A stretch of 17,515 nt of DNA, from assembly GCA_002491195.1 (NCBI GenBank), contig DKVL01000108.1:37314-54828 (forward strand). The letters run 5' to 3'. The notes beneath the pieces were generated by a model, which searched no databases, was not told where the DNA came from, and saw only the letters and a list, made by a program, of their open reading frames with translations. This document shows, in pieces, positions 7,116 to 14,260 of the stretch. The stretch is from Lachnospiraceae bacterium UBA7179 (GTDB lineage: Bacteria > Bacillota > Clostridia > Lachnospirales > Lachnospiraceae). Position numbers and translations under genes: made by a program. Positions within the stretch are counted from its first letter, which is position 1; each line of letters opens with the position of its first letter.

Positions 7116-8159
7116 CTATCTCACAACCATATAGCACACTGCCAAAAGCAGGCAGGGCGAACAGCACAGAAACAGTTCTGCCGCAAATTTTGCACTCTTT
7201 TTCTTAAGACCGATCAGCACTGCGGCCACACCAGTGATCGTGGGGATCACCATAAAAGAAATACTTGTAGCCATAACTGCTGACATGCACACACAGATCA
7301 AAAGCATCCACATTCCCTGACTGACACGTTCCTGTGCCAGATAAAGCAGACTCAAAAACAATGCCGGAATAACCATCCCGGCCATCAGTCCTTTTCCCTG
7401 CCAGGTTCTTGTCATCGCGAAGGTTTCCGTTGTATACAATGAAATGTTCCCATACATAAACCATACAGCGATCAGTATCATAAAGACTGGCCTATCATTT
7501 TTCCTGTTCCACAATAACCTGCTGCAGATCTGTCCATAAATGCAGTACATAAAGAGCAGCCACACGGGAGCCAGCACGCTGTGTGCCACTACTGCCGGAG
7601 CGATACCGCTTAGCCTCGACAGCCACGCCTGATAGATCGGCGTCGGCGAAAAGGCATGTCTCACATCAAGCGGATAAATATACCCTGAATATGGATCGCG
7701 CAGATACATTGTATCAAATCTGTCCGTGAGCACCGCCACTGCGATATAATAAGCATCATCCCCATCATAGTACTCATACAAAACGGCGTATGCCATCTGA
7801 AAAAGAACGATCAGGGAAAATACAGCCCAGCCAATTTTTACAGACACTGGCATATTTCTGATCTCCCGTATCTCTTCACAATAATCCTTCCAGAGATGTC
7901 GTCCCTGCCACAGGGATCCTGCCAATACCACTGCTATGATACAAGTATACACGGTCACCAGCAGAGTAAAACTCTGTTCCAGCAGAATAAACGGTACTGC
8001 TGTCAGCTCAAACAGAAAAAAGCTCACAAACCACCCGCAGACATAAGTCATTGCGGGTGTCCTTTGCAAGCGATCCATATGTTTTACAGGTATAAACCCC
8101 AGAAAAAATGGTACTGGCAAAACCAAAAACAGCAGTATTGCCCATCTTATAATCTCCAC
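7116..8159 (-). CDS. DUF6077-like membrane protein, N-terminal half (GT-C-like)
   Basis: A 347-residue multi-pass membrane protein (roughly eight or more helices). After a hydrophobic helix at about 109-127 comes an acidic loop, EYYDGDDAYY (129-138), then DPYSG and the VRHAFSP segment. An acidic pair after an early helix in a large outside loop is characteristic of GT-C glycosyltransferases that use polyprenyl-phosphate sugars, so I infer, without proof, an extracytoplasmic glycosyltransferase. It starts at GTG 8159 with GGGAG 9 nt upstream, 14 bp after the SGNH gene. It ends at a TAG in a loop between helices, while the remaining helices and the soluble domain are coded by the next ORF. Confidence 0.75.
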   Translation of the reverse strand: MEIIRWAILLFLVLPVPFFLGFIPVKHMDRLQRTPAMTYVCGWFVSFFLFELTAVPFILLEQSFTLLVTVYTCIIAVVLAGSLWQGRHLWKDYCEEIREIRNMPVSVKIGWAVFSLIVLFQMAYAVLYEYYDGDDAYYIAVAVLTDRFDTMYLRDPYSGYIYPLDVRHAFSPTPIYQAWLSRLSGIAPAVVAHSVLAPVWLLFMYCIYGQICSRLLWNRKNDRPVFMILIAVWFMYGNISLYTTETFAMTRTWQGKGLMAGMVIPALFLSLLYLAQERVSQGMWMLLICVCMSAVMATSISFMVIPTITGVAAVLIGLKKKSAKFAAELFLCCSPCLLLAVCYMVVR

Positions 8160-8173
8160 CTGATGTTTCTCCC

Positions 8174-9289
8174 TTAATTTGTTTGTTTCTGTCCGAAATA
8201 AAGTGACAGTTCTGCCGCGATATGCTCTCCCAGCACAATATTTCCGTTATCCTTTGGATGCAGGCCATCCCGCAGATAATAGTCTGACGACTCCTTGTCA
8301 CTGCAGTCCATAAATCCAATATTATACAGTTCAATCACGTGAAATCCATATTCCTTTGCGAGTATTCGCTGTACTTCCAGGTAATCATTGAAAGTTGGCT
8401 GTTCCTCGACGTCTGTACAAGTGCCTTGTGATTTCTTGGAAGTATTATACATCATCACAAAGAAAATATCCCTGTCCCCATAATACTGTTGCAGCTGTTT
8501 CATAAACATTCTGACCGAACCGCAATACCCTGCCGTACTCATCTTGTCATAGACATCCCCAAAACGCTTGCCTTCTGCTACGCAAAGATAATCATTAATC
8601 CCCGCAAACACTACGATGATATCCGAATCAATATTCGTCACATTGCCAAAATTCGCGGTCAGGGACAACTCTTCTCCCCCATAATCCGAAAACATCCTGC
8701 CGCCCAAACCATGATTCAGCACCCGATTAAACCGAAGATAGGAATTCGCATAGGTAACATAACTGACAGGATTTCCGTTCTGATCGATCGCACTTGTGAT
8801 CCCCTCGGTAATGCTGTCCCCTATAAATACAATATTTTTCCCCAGGAAATTGTACGCATTGTTCGCAAGAATCTGCCGGTCCATCTGATTGATCTCTTCC
8901 GTCTTTTCCTTTGAATTGGGCAAACTATACAAAGTCTCCCTTGCCTCCGCAAAATTCTTCTGCTGTTCCCGCCTGGCATTCAATTCTCCCTCGGAATACT
9001 GCGTTACAAGCCCTGTGTCTTCTTGAACTGCCTGCTGCGTCTGTGTCGTGTCCTGCTCTGATCCTTCTTCTGCAATCTCGGTTTCAATTTGTATTTCCGA
9101 TGTTTCCTCAGTACTCTCTGTCTGCATCTGTACTGTCTCTGGCTCTGTTGTATTCACCGCCAGATCCGTTTTGTCTTCTCTCTCAATAACAGACTGATCC
9201 GCAAGATCCGTCCGCTCCCCACAGCCCGAAAATGACAAAGCCATGATCGTCACTGCCATTAAAATAGCTATCATTGATTTTTTTTTCAT
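8174..9289 (-). CDS. SGNH/GDSL hydrolase lipoprotein
   Basis: A 371-residue exported lipoprotein. It has a basic N-terminus, a hydrophobic segment and a lipobox ending SFSGC (Cys23). A Thr/Glu/Gln-rich linker (about 45-95) is followed by an SGNH esterase domain. All four blocks are present: GDS (S159 in FIGDSITEG), G196 in NHGLGG, N232 in FAGINDY and D341/H344 in DGLHP. The likely role is to remove (or transfer) acyl or acetyl groups on a surface glycan or peptidoglycan. I chose ATG 9289 because it has GAGGAA about 7 nt upstream and gives a proper signal peptide. The longer ORF from 9358 would run through a hairpin repeat and place 23 residues before the signal. It is 65 bp from the deacetylase gene. 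Confidence 0.9.
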   Translation of the reverse strand: MKKKSMIAILMAVTIMALSFSGCGERTDLADQSVIEREDKTDLAVNTTEPETVQMQTESTEETSEIQIETEIAEEGSEQDTTQTQQAVQEDTGLVTQYSEGELNARREQQKNFAEARETLYSLPNSKEKTEEINQMDRQILANNAYNFLGKNIVFIGDSITEGITSAIDQNGNPVSYVTYANSYLRFNRVLNHGLGGRMFSDYGGEELSLTANFGNVTNIDSDIIVVFAGINDYLCVAEGKRFGDVYDKMSTAGYCGSVRMFMKQLQQYYGDRDIFFVMMYNTSKKSQGTCTDVEEQPTFNDYLEVQRILAKEYGFHVIELYNIGFMDCSDKESSDYYLRDGLHPKDNGNIVLGEHIAAELSLYFGQKQTN

Positions 9290-9318
9290 AATATTTCCTC
9301 TCTTTTCATACCACCTTC

Positions 9319-9342
9319 GAAGAATGCCTGCCCTTTGGCATT
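9319..9342. repeat. 24-bp AAAGG-loop hairpin repeat, copy 1
   Basis: The 24 bases are identical to 14165-14188. The stem is AATGCC / GGCATT around an AAAGGGCA loop on the transcribed strand. In this copy the outer part of the 3' arm has changed, so the stem is 6 bp rather than 10. It lies between the deacetylase and SGNH genes, inside the operon. Confidence 0.75.
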
Positions 9343-9354
9343 TAGAAAATCTCT

Positions 9355-10257
9355 TCACACTTTATTTAGCAGCTTTAAACATTCGGCTTCCTCATATCTG
9401 TTGTCGGACATATAAAATGCTGCAAGATCTTTGCGTCTCGGATCCAGGAGTTCCTCACAGTCTGTAAGACTGCCTGGATGAAACATCAATTCCAGGTTCT
9501 GTTCCTTTTGATCTGCATAGTCCCTGTATGACGCAAGCAGCTCATCCACTACGTTCTTTTTCATCTCACAGGTATAGAAAATTCCAAAAAAAACAGGTGT
9601 CTCTATTCCCCGGCTGTGCAGGATTTTTTTATTTCTGTCTGCATATGTTCTAAGGATACACCACTTTACCCAATTCATCCTGGGCACTCCTCTGCGCATC
9701 TGTGCATTGTTTCTCAGCGGTGCCATCGGATCGACCGGGATTCGAATCTGATGAATTTCATGATGCCCCCATCCCCTTTCTGACAATACTTCCATGAGAC
9801 TGTCAAATATGATCGGAATCATATGGTAATGCTGGTGGGAATCAATCGCTGTTATCCCGAAATCATACACACTTGTCACAGCCTGAATCTGTGCTGCGAT
9901 CTCTGATCTGAGCTGGCGGACAAGCGCATCCCTCCGAACACCTCTCCTAATATAATTCCATCGAAAAAAATCGACAAACGATTTATTAAAATAACCACTG
10001 CTATCCACCAGCTCCGGTACATTCTCTGCTCCTGCAAGCGGTTTCCCCTCCACAAAATTCAGGTGAAGTACCCGCCTGATCTGTGTCCCTGTCGGATCAG
10101 CCTGATTCAATTTTTTAAGAGCCTCTCCCAATGCAGGTGTATTCGGCAGGACGCTGATACTATTCAACACCCCATCCTGATAGCAGCTCAGGATCCGCCC
10201 GGACTGTTCCGCTGTCACTCCATAATCATCTGCATGATACCATATATTCCTTTTCAT
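9355..10257 (-). CDS. YdjC/ChbG-family carbohydrate deacetylase
   Basis: A 300-residue cytosolic metal-dependent deacetylase. It starts MKRNIWYHADDYG, the family's hallmark with metal-binding D10/D11. Other expected ligands are visible: H65 in LHLNF, HQHYH at 141-145, and H260 in MFHPG near the C-terminus. ChbG removes an acetyl group from chitooligosaccharides and HpnK from hopanoid glycans, so removal of N-acetyl from a HexNAc is likely here. The start is decided by an ATGA overlap: ATG at 10257-10255 shares bases with the GT26 stop (10256-10254), implying coupling. A longer ORF from 10359 is only overlap with the GT26 frame. Its place after TagA/WecG suggests the substrate is a lipid-linked disaccharide or its HexNAc. 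It could instead act on a free sugar. Confidence 0.88.
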   Translation of the reverse strand: MKRNIWYHADDYGVTAEQSGRILSCYQDGVLNSISVLPNTPALGEALKKLNQADPTGTQIRRVLHLNFVEGKPLAGAENVPELVDSSGYFNKSFVDFFRWNYIRRGVRRDALVRQLRSEIAAQIQAVTSVYDFGITAIDSHQHYHMIPIIFDSLMEVLSERGWGHHEIHQIRIPVDPMAPLRNNAQMRRGVPRMNWVKWCILRTYADRNKKILHSRGIETPVFFGIFYTCEMKKNVVDELLASYRDYADQKEQNLELMFHPGSLTDCEELLDPRRKDLAAFYMSDNRYEEAECLKLLNKV

Positions 10258-10994
10258 TTCGTAAGTCTTTCTCTCAAAATATACCATATAAACTTTGTGT
10301 TTGTCACCACATACCGCTTCCACAACCGCCGCGGATCCTGTAACAGTCTGTACAGCCATTCCATACAGAGTATCTGCATGATTCTGGGCGCTCTTTTGAT
10401 ATGACCCGCTATATAGTCAAACCCTGCTCCGACGCCAACGGACACCGCATTCAGTTTTCCCCGATGATCATACATCCATTCCTCCTGTTTTGGCGCACCA
10501 AGCCCCACCCAGACAAAATCAGGCTTTGCGTTATTGATCCGCGTGATCACATCCTGGTCTTCCTTCCCGGTAAGCGGTCGAAATGGCGGCGCATACATTC
10601 CGGCGATCACGATTTCGGGATAGTCCTTCTGGAGCGCTGTTCTCATCTCATCAAGCGTCTGCTGTGTAGAACCATAAAAAAAATGTCGGTATCCCTTTTG
10701 ACCGGAGATCCGAAACAGCTCTGACATCAGATCCGGACCAGTAACTCTCTTAGCGTCCCCAAACCCTGCTTTTTGGCTGTATTTGGACAACGGCGCCCCG
10801 TCAGGCAGCGCCATTGCCGCACTGTTCTGCACCGTGCGGTAATGCTCATTCTCATATGACATCACTGTCGTATGAACATTGCATACACAGATATAACTGC
10901 CCCTGAGTTCATCGATATGCCCCTCAATATAAGCAAGTGTATCTGGCATATTCGTCACATTGATGTTTGTTTTTAATATCTCACAATACTTCAT
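10254..10994 (-). CDS. GT26 glycosyltransferase (TagA/WecG/CpsF family)
   Basis: A 246-residue membrane-associated GT26 enzyme that adds the second sugar (ManNAc or ManNAcA in characterised members) to undecaprenyl-PP-GlcNAc. Visible motifs are CNVHTT (38-43), the putative catalytic base D65 in LPDGAP, VGLGAPKQEEWM (163-174), and the C-terminal GVGAGFDYIAGHIKRAP...EWLYRLLQDP block, rich in Arg residues that in TagA help close the active site and bind the membrane. The length is normal. It begins within the stop of the upstream sugar transferase (ATGA overlap at 10991-10994) and overlaps the deacetylase in the same way, forming a tightly coupled trio. No UDP-GlcNAc 2-epimerase is in the window, so the donor is not certain. 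Confidence 0.93.
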   Translation of the reverse strand: MKYCEILKTNINVTNMPDTLAYIEGHIDELRGSYICVCNVHTTVMSYENEHYRTVQNSAAMALPDGAPLSKYSQKAGFGDAKRVTGPDLMSELFRISGQKGYRHFFYGSTQQTLDEMRTALQKDYPEIVIAGMYAPPFRPLTGKEDQDVITRINNAKPDFVWVGLGAPKQEEWMYDHRGKLNAVSVGVGAGFDYIAGHIKRAPRIMQILCMEWLYRLLQDPRRLWKRYVVTNTKFIWYILRERLTK

Positions 10995-12415
10995 TTTGAG
11001 CCCTTTCTCCCAAGAACTGCAAACACAGTCATAAACAGGATCTTGATGTCAAGTGCCAAAGACCAGTTGTCTATGTACTCCAGGTCAAGCTTTACGATCT
11101 CCTCAAAGTCCTGTATATCACTTCTACCACTCACCTGCCACAGACCTGTCAGCCCTGGGGTAATACTCATGCGTCTCCTATAATAGCCATTGTATTGTTC
11201 AAATTCATCTTCTGTCGGAGGACGGGTGCCAACCAGACTCATATCCCCCACCAGGATATTGAGAAACTGCGGCGTCTCGTCAATGCTCGTCTCCCGGATA
11301 AACTTCCCGACCCTGGTAATGCGAGGGTCATCCTCCATCTTGAACATCAGACCTTTGACCTCATTGCGCGCCTCCAGTTCCTTCTTGCGCGCCTCCGCAT
11401 CCATATACATCGAACGGAATTTCCAGATTTTAAAACGCCGCCCGTTTTTTCCGATCCGTGTCTGGGAGAAAAACACAGGTCCTGGCGAATCGATTTTGAT
11501 CGCAAGCGCCACGAACGGTGTGATCAAAGCAGTAATGGCAAGCCCCACAAGCGCACCCAGAATATCGATCAGGCGTTTGATCAGAAGCCTTCTGGAATCC
11601 ATTGTCTTAAGCGCAAAGGAAATCACACTGTAACCTGCCATCTGCTGTACATACGTATTGGGATTGGCATGACTGAATAAGTCAACATTGTAATGGCAGG
11701 TAAGGCCCATCTCCTCAAACCGCTGTACCATATCGCGAATCTCGATCAAAGGTTCTCCCGGAAGGCAGATGAACACCTCATCCACCGTCATCTGGACTAC
11801 TGTCTCGTACAAGTCATCTTTGGATGCCACGACTGGAACCTGAGCAACCGTATCCCCTTTTCTGTCCGCATCATAGATGACAGCTGCTGTAATATCATAA
11901 TACCACTCTTTGCCTTTTAAAAGATTGCCCAGCACTTCCTCCACCAGAATATCCTTTGTGATCACCAGCATTTTCTCAGCGCTGGTGCTCTTTCTATAAT
12001 ATTTCCAGATTGTCTTTTTAAACACCATGTGTACCACGTACGTAAATAAGATGTTTATCACGGCAAAAATACCATACACGGAACGGGAAAATTCATAAGA
12101 TTGCTGCATGAGGTACAAAACGACAACCAACCCTACCACAAGGATCAGCGTGTACCTCACAGTATAATAAAACTCCTGATAGTACCCCCGCGTAAAAAAG
12201 TTTCTGTTTGCATCAAGAAACATATTATAGAGCAGACATAAGATCACAATATATGCCCCAACCATGAGATGAAACTGCTTGGGATAATTCTCATAGTGAA
12301 TGATATTGAATCGAATGAACAATGCCAATGCATAGGAGACGATCACACACGCAAGATCGATCATAAGGATACTGTACGTCTCTATCATTTTGTTTTTCCT
12401 TCTGATATTTTCCAT
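10991..12415 (-). CDS. Polyprenyl-phosphate sugar-1-phosphate transferase (initiating enzyme)
   Basis: A 474-residue polyprenyl-phosphate phosphoglycosyltransferase (WbaP/CpsE/WcaJ type) that starts glycan synthesis by transferring a sugar-1-phosphate from a nucleotide sugar to undecaprenyl phosphate. There are four N-terminal transmembrane helices (about 12-34, 47-67, 86-105, 112-133), a Rossmann-like CoA-binding-3 region (about 145-250), a re-entrant helix (about 280-306) and the catalytic bacterial sugar transferase domain. Motifs are DSPGPVFFSQTRIGKNG (309-325), KFRSM (332-336), the catalytic Asp-Glu pair D379/E380 in SIDETPQ, and ITPGLTGLWQVSGRS (418-432). A GGGAG site precedes the ATG, and a strong promoter lies just upstream. 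Sugar specificity (Gal, Glc, GlcNAc, FucNAc4N) cannot be read from sequence; the adjacent GT26 enzyme favours a HexNAc. Confidence 0.95.
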   Translation of the reverse strand: MENIRRKNKMIETYSILMIDLACVIVSYALALFIRFNIIHYENYPKQFHLMVGAYIVILCLLYNMFLDANRNFFTRGYYQEFYYTVRYTLILVVGLVVVLYLMQQSYEFSRSVYGIFAVINILFTYVVHMVFKKTIWKYYRKSTSAEKMLVITKDILVEEVLGNLLKGKEWYYDITAAVIYDADRKGDTVAQVPVVASKDDLYETVVQMTVDEVFICLPGEPLIEIRDMVQRFEEMGLTCHYNVDLFSHANPNTYVQQMAGYSVISFALKTMDSRRLLIKRLIDILGALVGLAITALITPFVALAIKIDSPGPVFFSQTRIGKNGRRFKIWKFRSMYMDAEARKKELEARNEVKGLMFKMEDDPRITRVGKFIRETSIDETPQFLNILVGDMSLVGTRPPTEDEFEQYNGYYRRRMSITPGLTGLWQVSGRSDIQDFEEIVKLDLEYIDNWSLALDIKILFMTVFAVLGRKGSK

Positions 12416-12458
12416 TCTGCTCCCTCAACTGTTCTTGATACTTGCGATATCTGGCGAC

Positions 12459-12488
12459 ATTATAACATGTTCCATAATCCATTGTAAA
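12459..12488 (-). promoter_or_regulatory. Predicted internal sigma-A promoter for the sugar transferase operon
   Basis: On the minus strand TTTACA (12483-12488, 5 of 6) and a perfect TATAAT (12459-12464) are separated by 18 bp. It falls in the only larger gap (85 bp) between the second GT2 and the sugar transferase, giving a leader of about 35-40 nt. It should drive the initiating transferase and everything down to the SMR pair. Confidence 0.72.
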
Positions 12489-12500
12489 GCGCTGCCCCTG

Positions 12501-13304
12501 TCAAATCCTGATCCTGGGATTATATCTTCCCAGGAAATTCCAGAACAATATTTTCAACAGCTCACTATTTCCTTTCAAAAAGCTGATCTTTGTGGGCGTC
12601 TTCCCTTTCTTTGGATACGCCCGCGTAACCGGAATCTCGCACGCCTTAAACCCTAGCTGCGTCGCCCTGACAGACAGGTAGGCCAGAAGTTCATAGGTCA
12701 TAAAGACATCACGAAGCGGCGCAACCCGCTCGTCAGACAGATACCGCGCAGAATACGCCCTGTATGCATTGGTAGTGTCTGTAAAACGCTGCCTGGCTGT
12801 CAGTGAGATCACCGGCGCATGGATCAGGCGGACAGCAATATTTCTGGCAAGCGGCGTGTTGATTGCCCTTCCTCCCTTAATAAAACGGGATCCCTGTACC
12901 AGATCATATCCTTCCTCAAGTTTGCATATAAAACGCGGAATATCCTCAATGCTGTCCTTGTTGTTGCCGTCTATCGTAATAATGCCCTTGTATTTTCTCC
13001 GAAGCGCCCAGTATATCCCCATGCGCAGCTGTGCGCCCTGCTTCCCTTCACCTTTTTTGACCAGCAGTGTATTGACCTGAAGTTTCCTAAGTTTCCTCTC
13101 TTCCAGGCTCCCATCTGTAGAACCACCATCACAGATCACCAGATCTGCATATTCTGAGATATGATGCTTATATGCGCGGTAGAGTTCTTTTAAAATACGT
13201 TCCCCCTCATTGATGACAGGAATCAACACCACATAATCCTTTGCCCTCTGCGCATATTCAAAATATTCAAACGCAGGAACTCCTGTTCTCATTTCCTCAG
13301 TCAT
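12501..13304 (-). CDS. Soluble GT2 glycosyltransferase (DPM1-like)
   Basis: A 267-residue GT-A fold family 2 transferase with no transmembrane helix. It has the nucleotide-binding segment VLIPVINEGERI (26-37), D59 in CDGGSTDGS (58-66) and DGNN (112-115) in the position of the metal-binding DxD. The sequence resembles polyprenyl-phosphate mannose/glucose synthases (NEGERI and the downstream GSRFIKGG, 138-145). It either makes a polyprenyl-phosphate sugar or adds one sugar to a lipid-linked glycan in the cytoplasm. Its ATG overlaps the stop of the TIM-barrel gene (ATGA, 13301-13304), with AAAGGAG upstream. It is the last gene before the internal promoter. Confidence 0.9.
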   Translation of the reverse strand: MTEEMRTGVPAFEYFEYAQRAKDYVVLIPVINEGERILKELYRAYKHHISEYADLVICDGGSTDGSLEERKLRKLQVNTLLVKKGEGKQGAQLRMGIYWALRRKYKGIITIDGNNKDSIEDIPRFICKLEEGYDLVQGSRFIKGGRAINTPLARNIAVRLIHAPVISLTARQRFTDTTNAYRAYSARYLSDERVAPLRDVFMTYELLAYLSVRATQLGFKACEIPVTRAYPKKGKTPTKISFLKGNSELLKILFWNFLGRYNPRIRI

Positions 13305-14122
13305 CCGAACATCTCCTTTCCATACGCCAGGATCTCATCCAACACAGAAATGCGGTTCTCTGCATTCTCCGTCTTGCCCATCTCCACTGACACATATCCC
13401 TGATAGCCATTTTCCCGCAAAAAAGCAGCCAATTCACCATGAAACAATCTCCGATCCTGGTTTCGAACAATCGGCTTTAGAAAAGGCTCACTGATATGTA
13501 CATGATGAATCATCTGCGCCTTTCCCTCCAATACCCGGACATCCTCCCTGTTCTCAATCATTGTCCCGATATCAAGGTTAAGACGAAAACCATCCGAACC
13601 AACCTCTTTTATGAGTTCGAAAGCTTCCTGCGTCGTGTTGATAAAGTTCGTATCATAGATCGGAGGATTTGCCTCCATGCCGATCGTTGTTCCCCTGGAA
13701 CAGGCGTAATTGCCAATCTCTCGAAAAAACACGACGCCCTGCTGCCGCAGTTCTCTGTCGGAACCATCTGGAAGCGCCCTGTTCTTCGGACTGCCAAATA
13801 CAAGATTGGCACATTGTACTGCCTCTGCGAAATCCACTGCTTTTTTTGTATAGTCCAAAAGGGCCTGACGCTGTGACGCATCTGCAAATAACTTTTCTGT
13901 CCTCCCAAACCAGATGGACTGCATTGACGGAATCGCAAAGTCTTCTTCCGCTGCAAACTCCTGCCGCCATGCTCTCACCCTATCCAGATCTTCATATGGT
14001 GCTGCCCCCAAAAAACGCGTCGGCGCAATTTCAAGCCCTGTATAACCATATTGGCGCATCAGCGCATAAACAGACGCATCCTCCTCAGCGCTCCATGCAA
14101 TATTTGATATTGCCAGTTTCAT
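13301..14122 (-). CDS. TIM-barrel sugar phosphate isomerase/epimerase-like protein
   Basis: A 273-residue member of the xylose-isomerase-like (AP endonuclease 2) TIM-barrel superfamily. Expected metal ligands are present at the ends of barrel strands: E150 in GMEANP, D184 in LNLDIGTM, H209 in HVHISEP and E247 in VSVEMG. Related proteins isomerise or epimerise sugars and inositols; the exact substrate is unknown. Its linkage to an SDR and an FAD oxidoreductase suggests work on a keto or carbocyclic intermediate. I chose ATG 14122, since GGAGG is 6 nt upstream; the GTG at 14125 would be only 3 nt away. It is preceded by two hairpin repeats and is translationally coupled to the next GT2. Confidence 0.85.
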   Translation of the reverse strand: MKLAISNIAWSAEEDASVYALMRQYGYTGLEIAPTRFLGAAPYEDLDRVRAWRQEFAAEEDFAIPSMQSIWFGRTEKLFADASQRQALLDYTKKAVDFAEAVQCANLVFGSPKNRALPDGSDRELRQQGVVFFREIGNYACSRGTTIGMEANPPIYDTNFINTTQEAFELIKEVGSDGFRLNLDIGTMIENREDVRVLEGKAQMIHHVHISEPFLKPIVRNQDRRLFHGELAAFLRENGYQGYVSVEMGKTENAENRISVLDEILAYGKEMFG

Positions 14123-14164
14123 CACACACCTCCGTACAACTCCACAACAGAAACTATGCCCATT

Positions 14165-14192
14165 GAAGAATGCCTGCCCTTTGGCATTCTTC
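14165..14192. repeat. AAAGG-loop hairpin repeat, copy 2
   Basis: A perfect 10-bp inverted repeat GAAGAATGCC / GGCATTCTTC encloses an 8-nt loop (AAAGGGCA on the transcribed strand). Its first 24 bases are repeated exactly at 9319-9342. It lies between the SDR gene and the TIM-barrel gene, next to a longer hairpin. Confidence 0.85.
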
Positions 14193-14193
14193 C

Positions 14194-14255
14194 AGTGTGT
14201 AACTTAGAACTTCTTAGCGGGTGTCCTTTGGCCGCTTAGAAGTTCTTTACACACT
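14194..14255. repeat. Long intergenic hairpin upstream of the TIM-barrel gene
   Basis: Outer arms AGTGTGTAA / TTACACACT (14194-14202, 14247-14255) are followed by 15-bp inner arms (14206-14220 and 14232-14246) with one mismatch and an 11-nt loop. It starts only 6 bp after the SDR stop codon. It has no long T-run, so it could be a partial terminator, an RNA processing site or a miniature repeat element. Confidence 0.8.
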
Positions 14256-14260
14256 TCACC

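Noticed and set aside
9290..9358. Longer N-terminus of the SGNH lipoprotein (start at 9358)
   Set aside because: It would translate through the hairpin repeat and place 23 residues ahead of the signal peptide; ATG 9289 has a good ribosome binding site.
12459..12504. TTGACA at 12499-12504 as the -35 for the internal promoter
   Set aside because: It is 34 bp from the TATAAT; the TTTACA at 12483-12488 with an 18-bp spacer fits far better.
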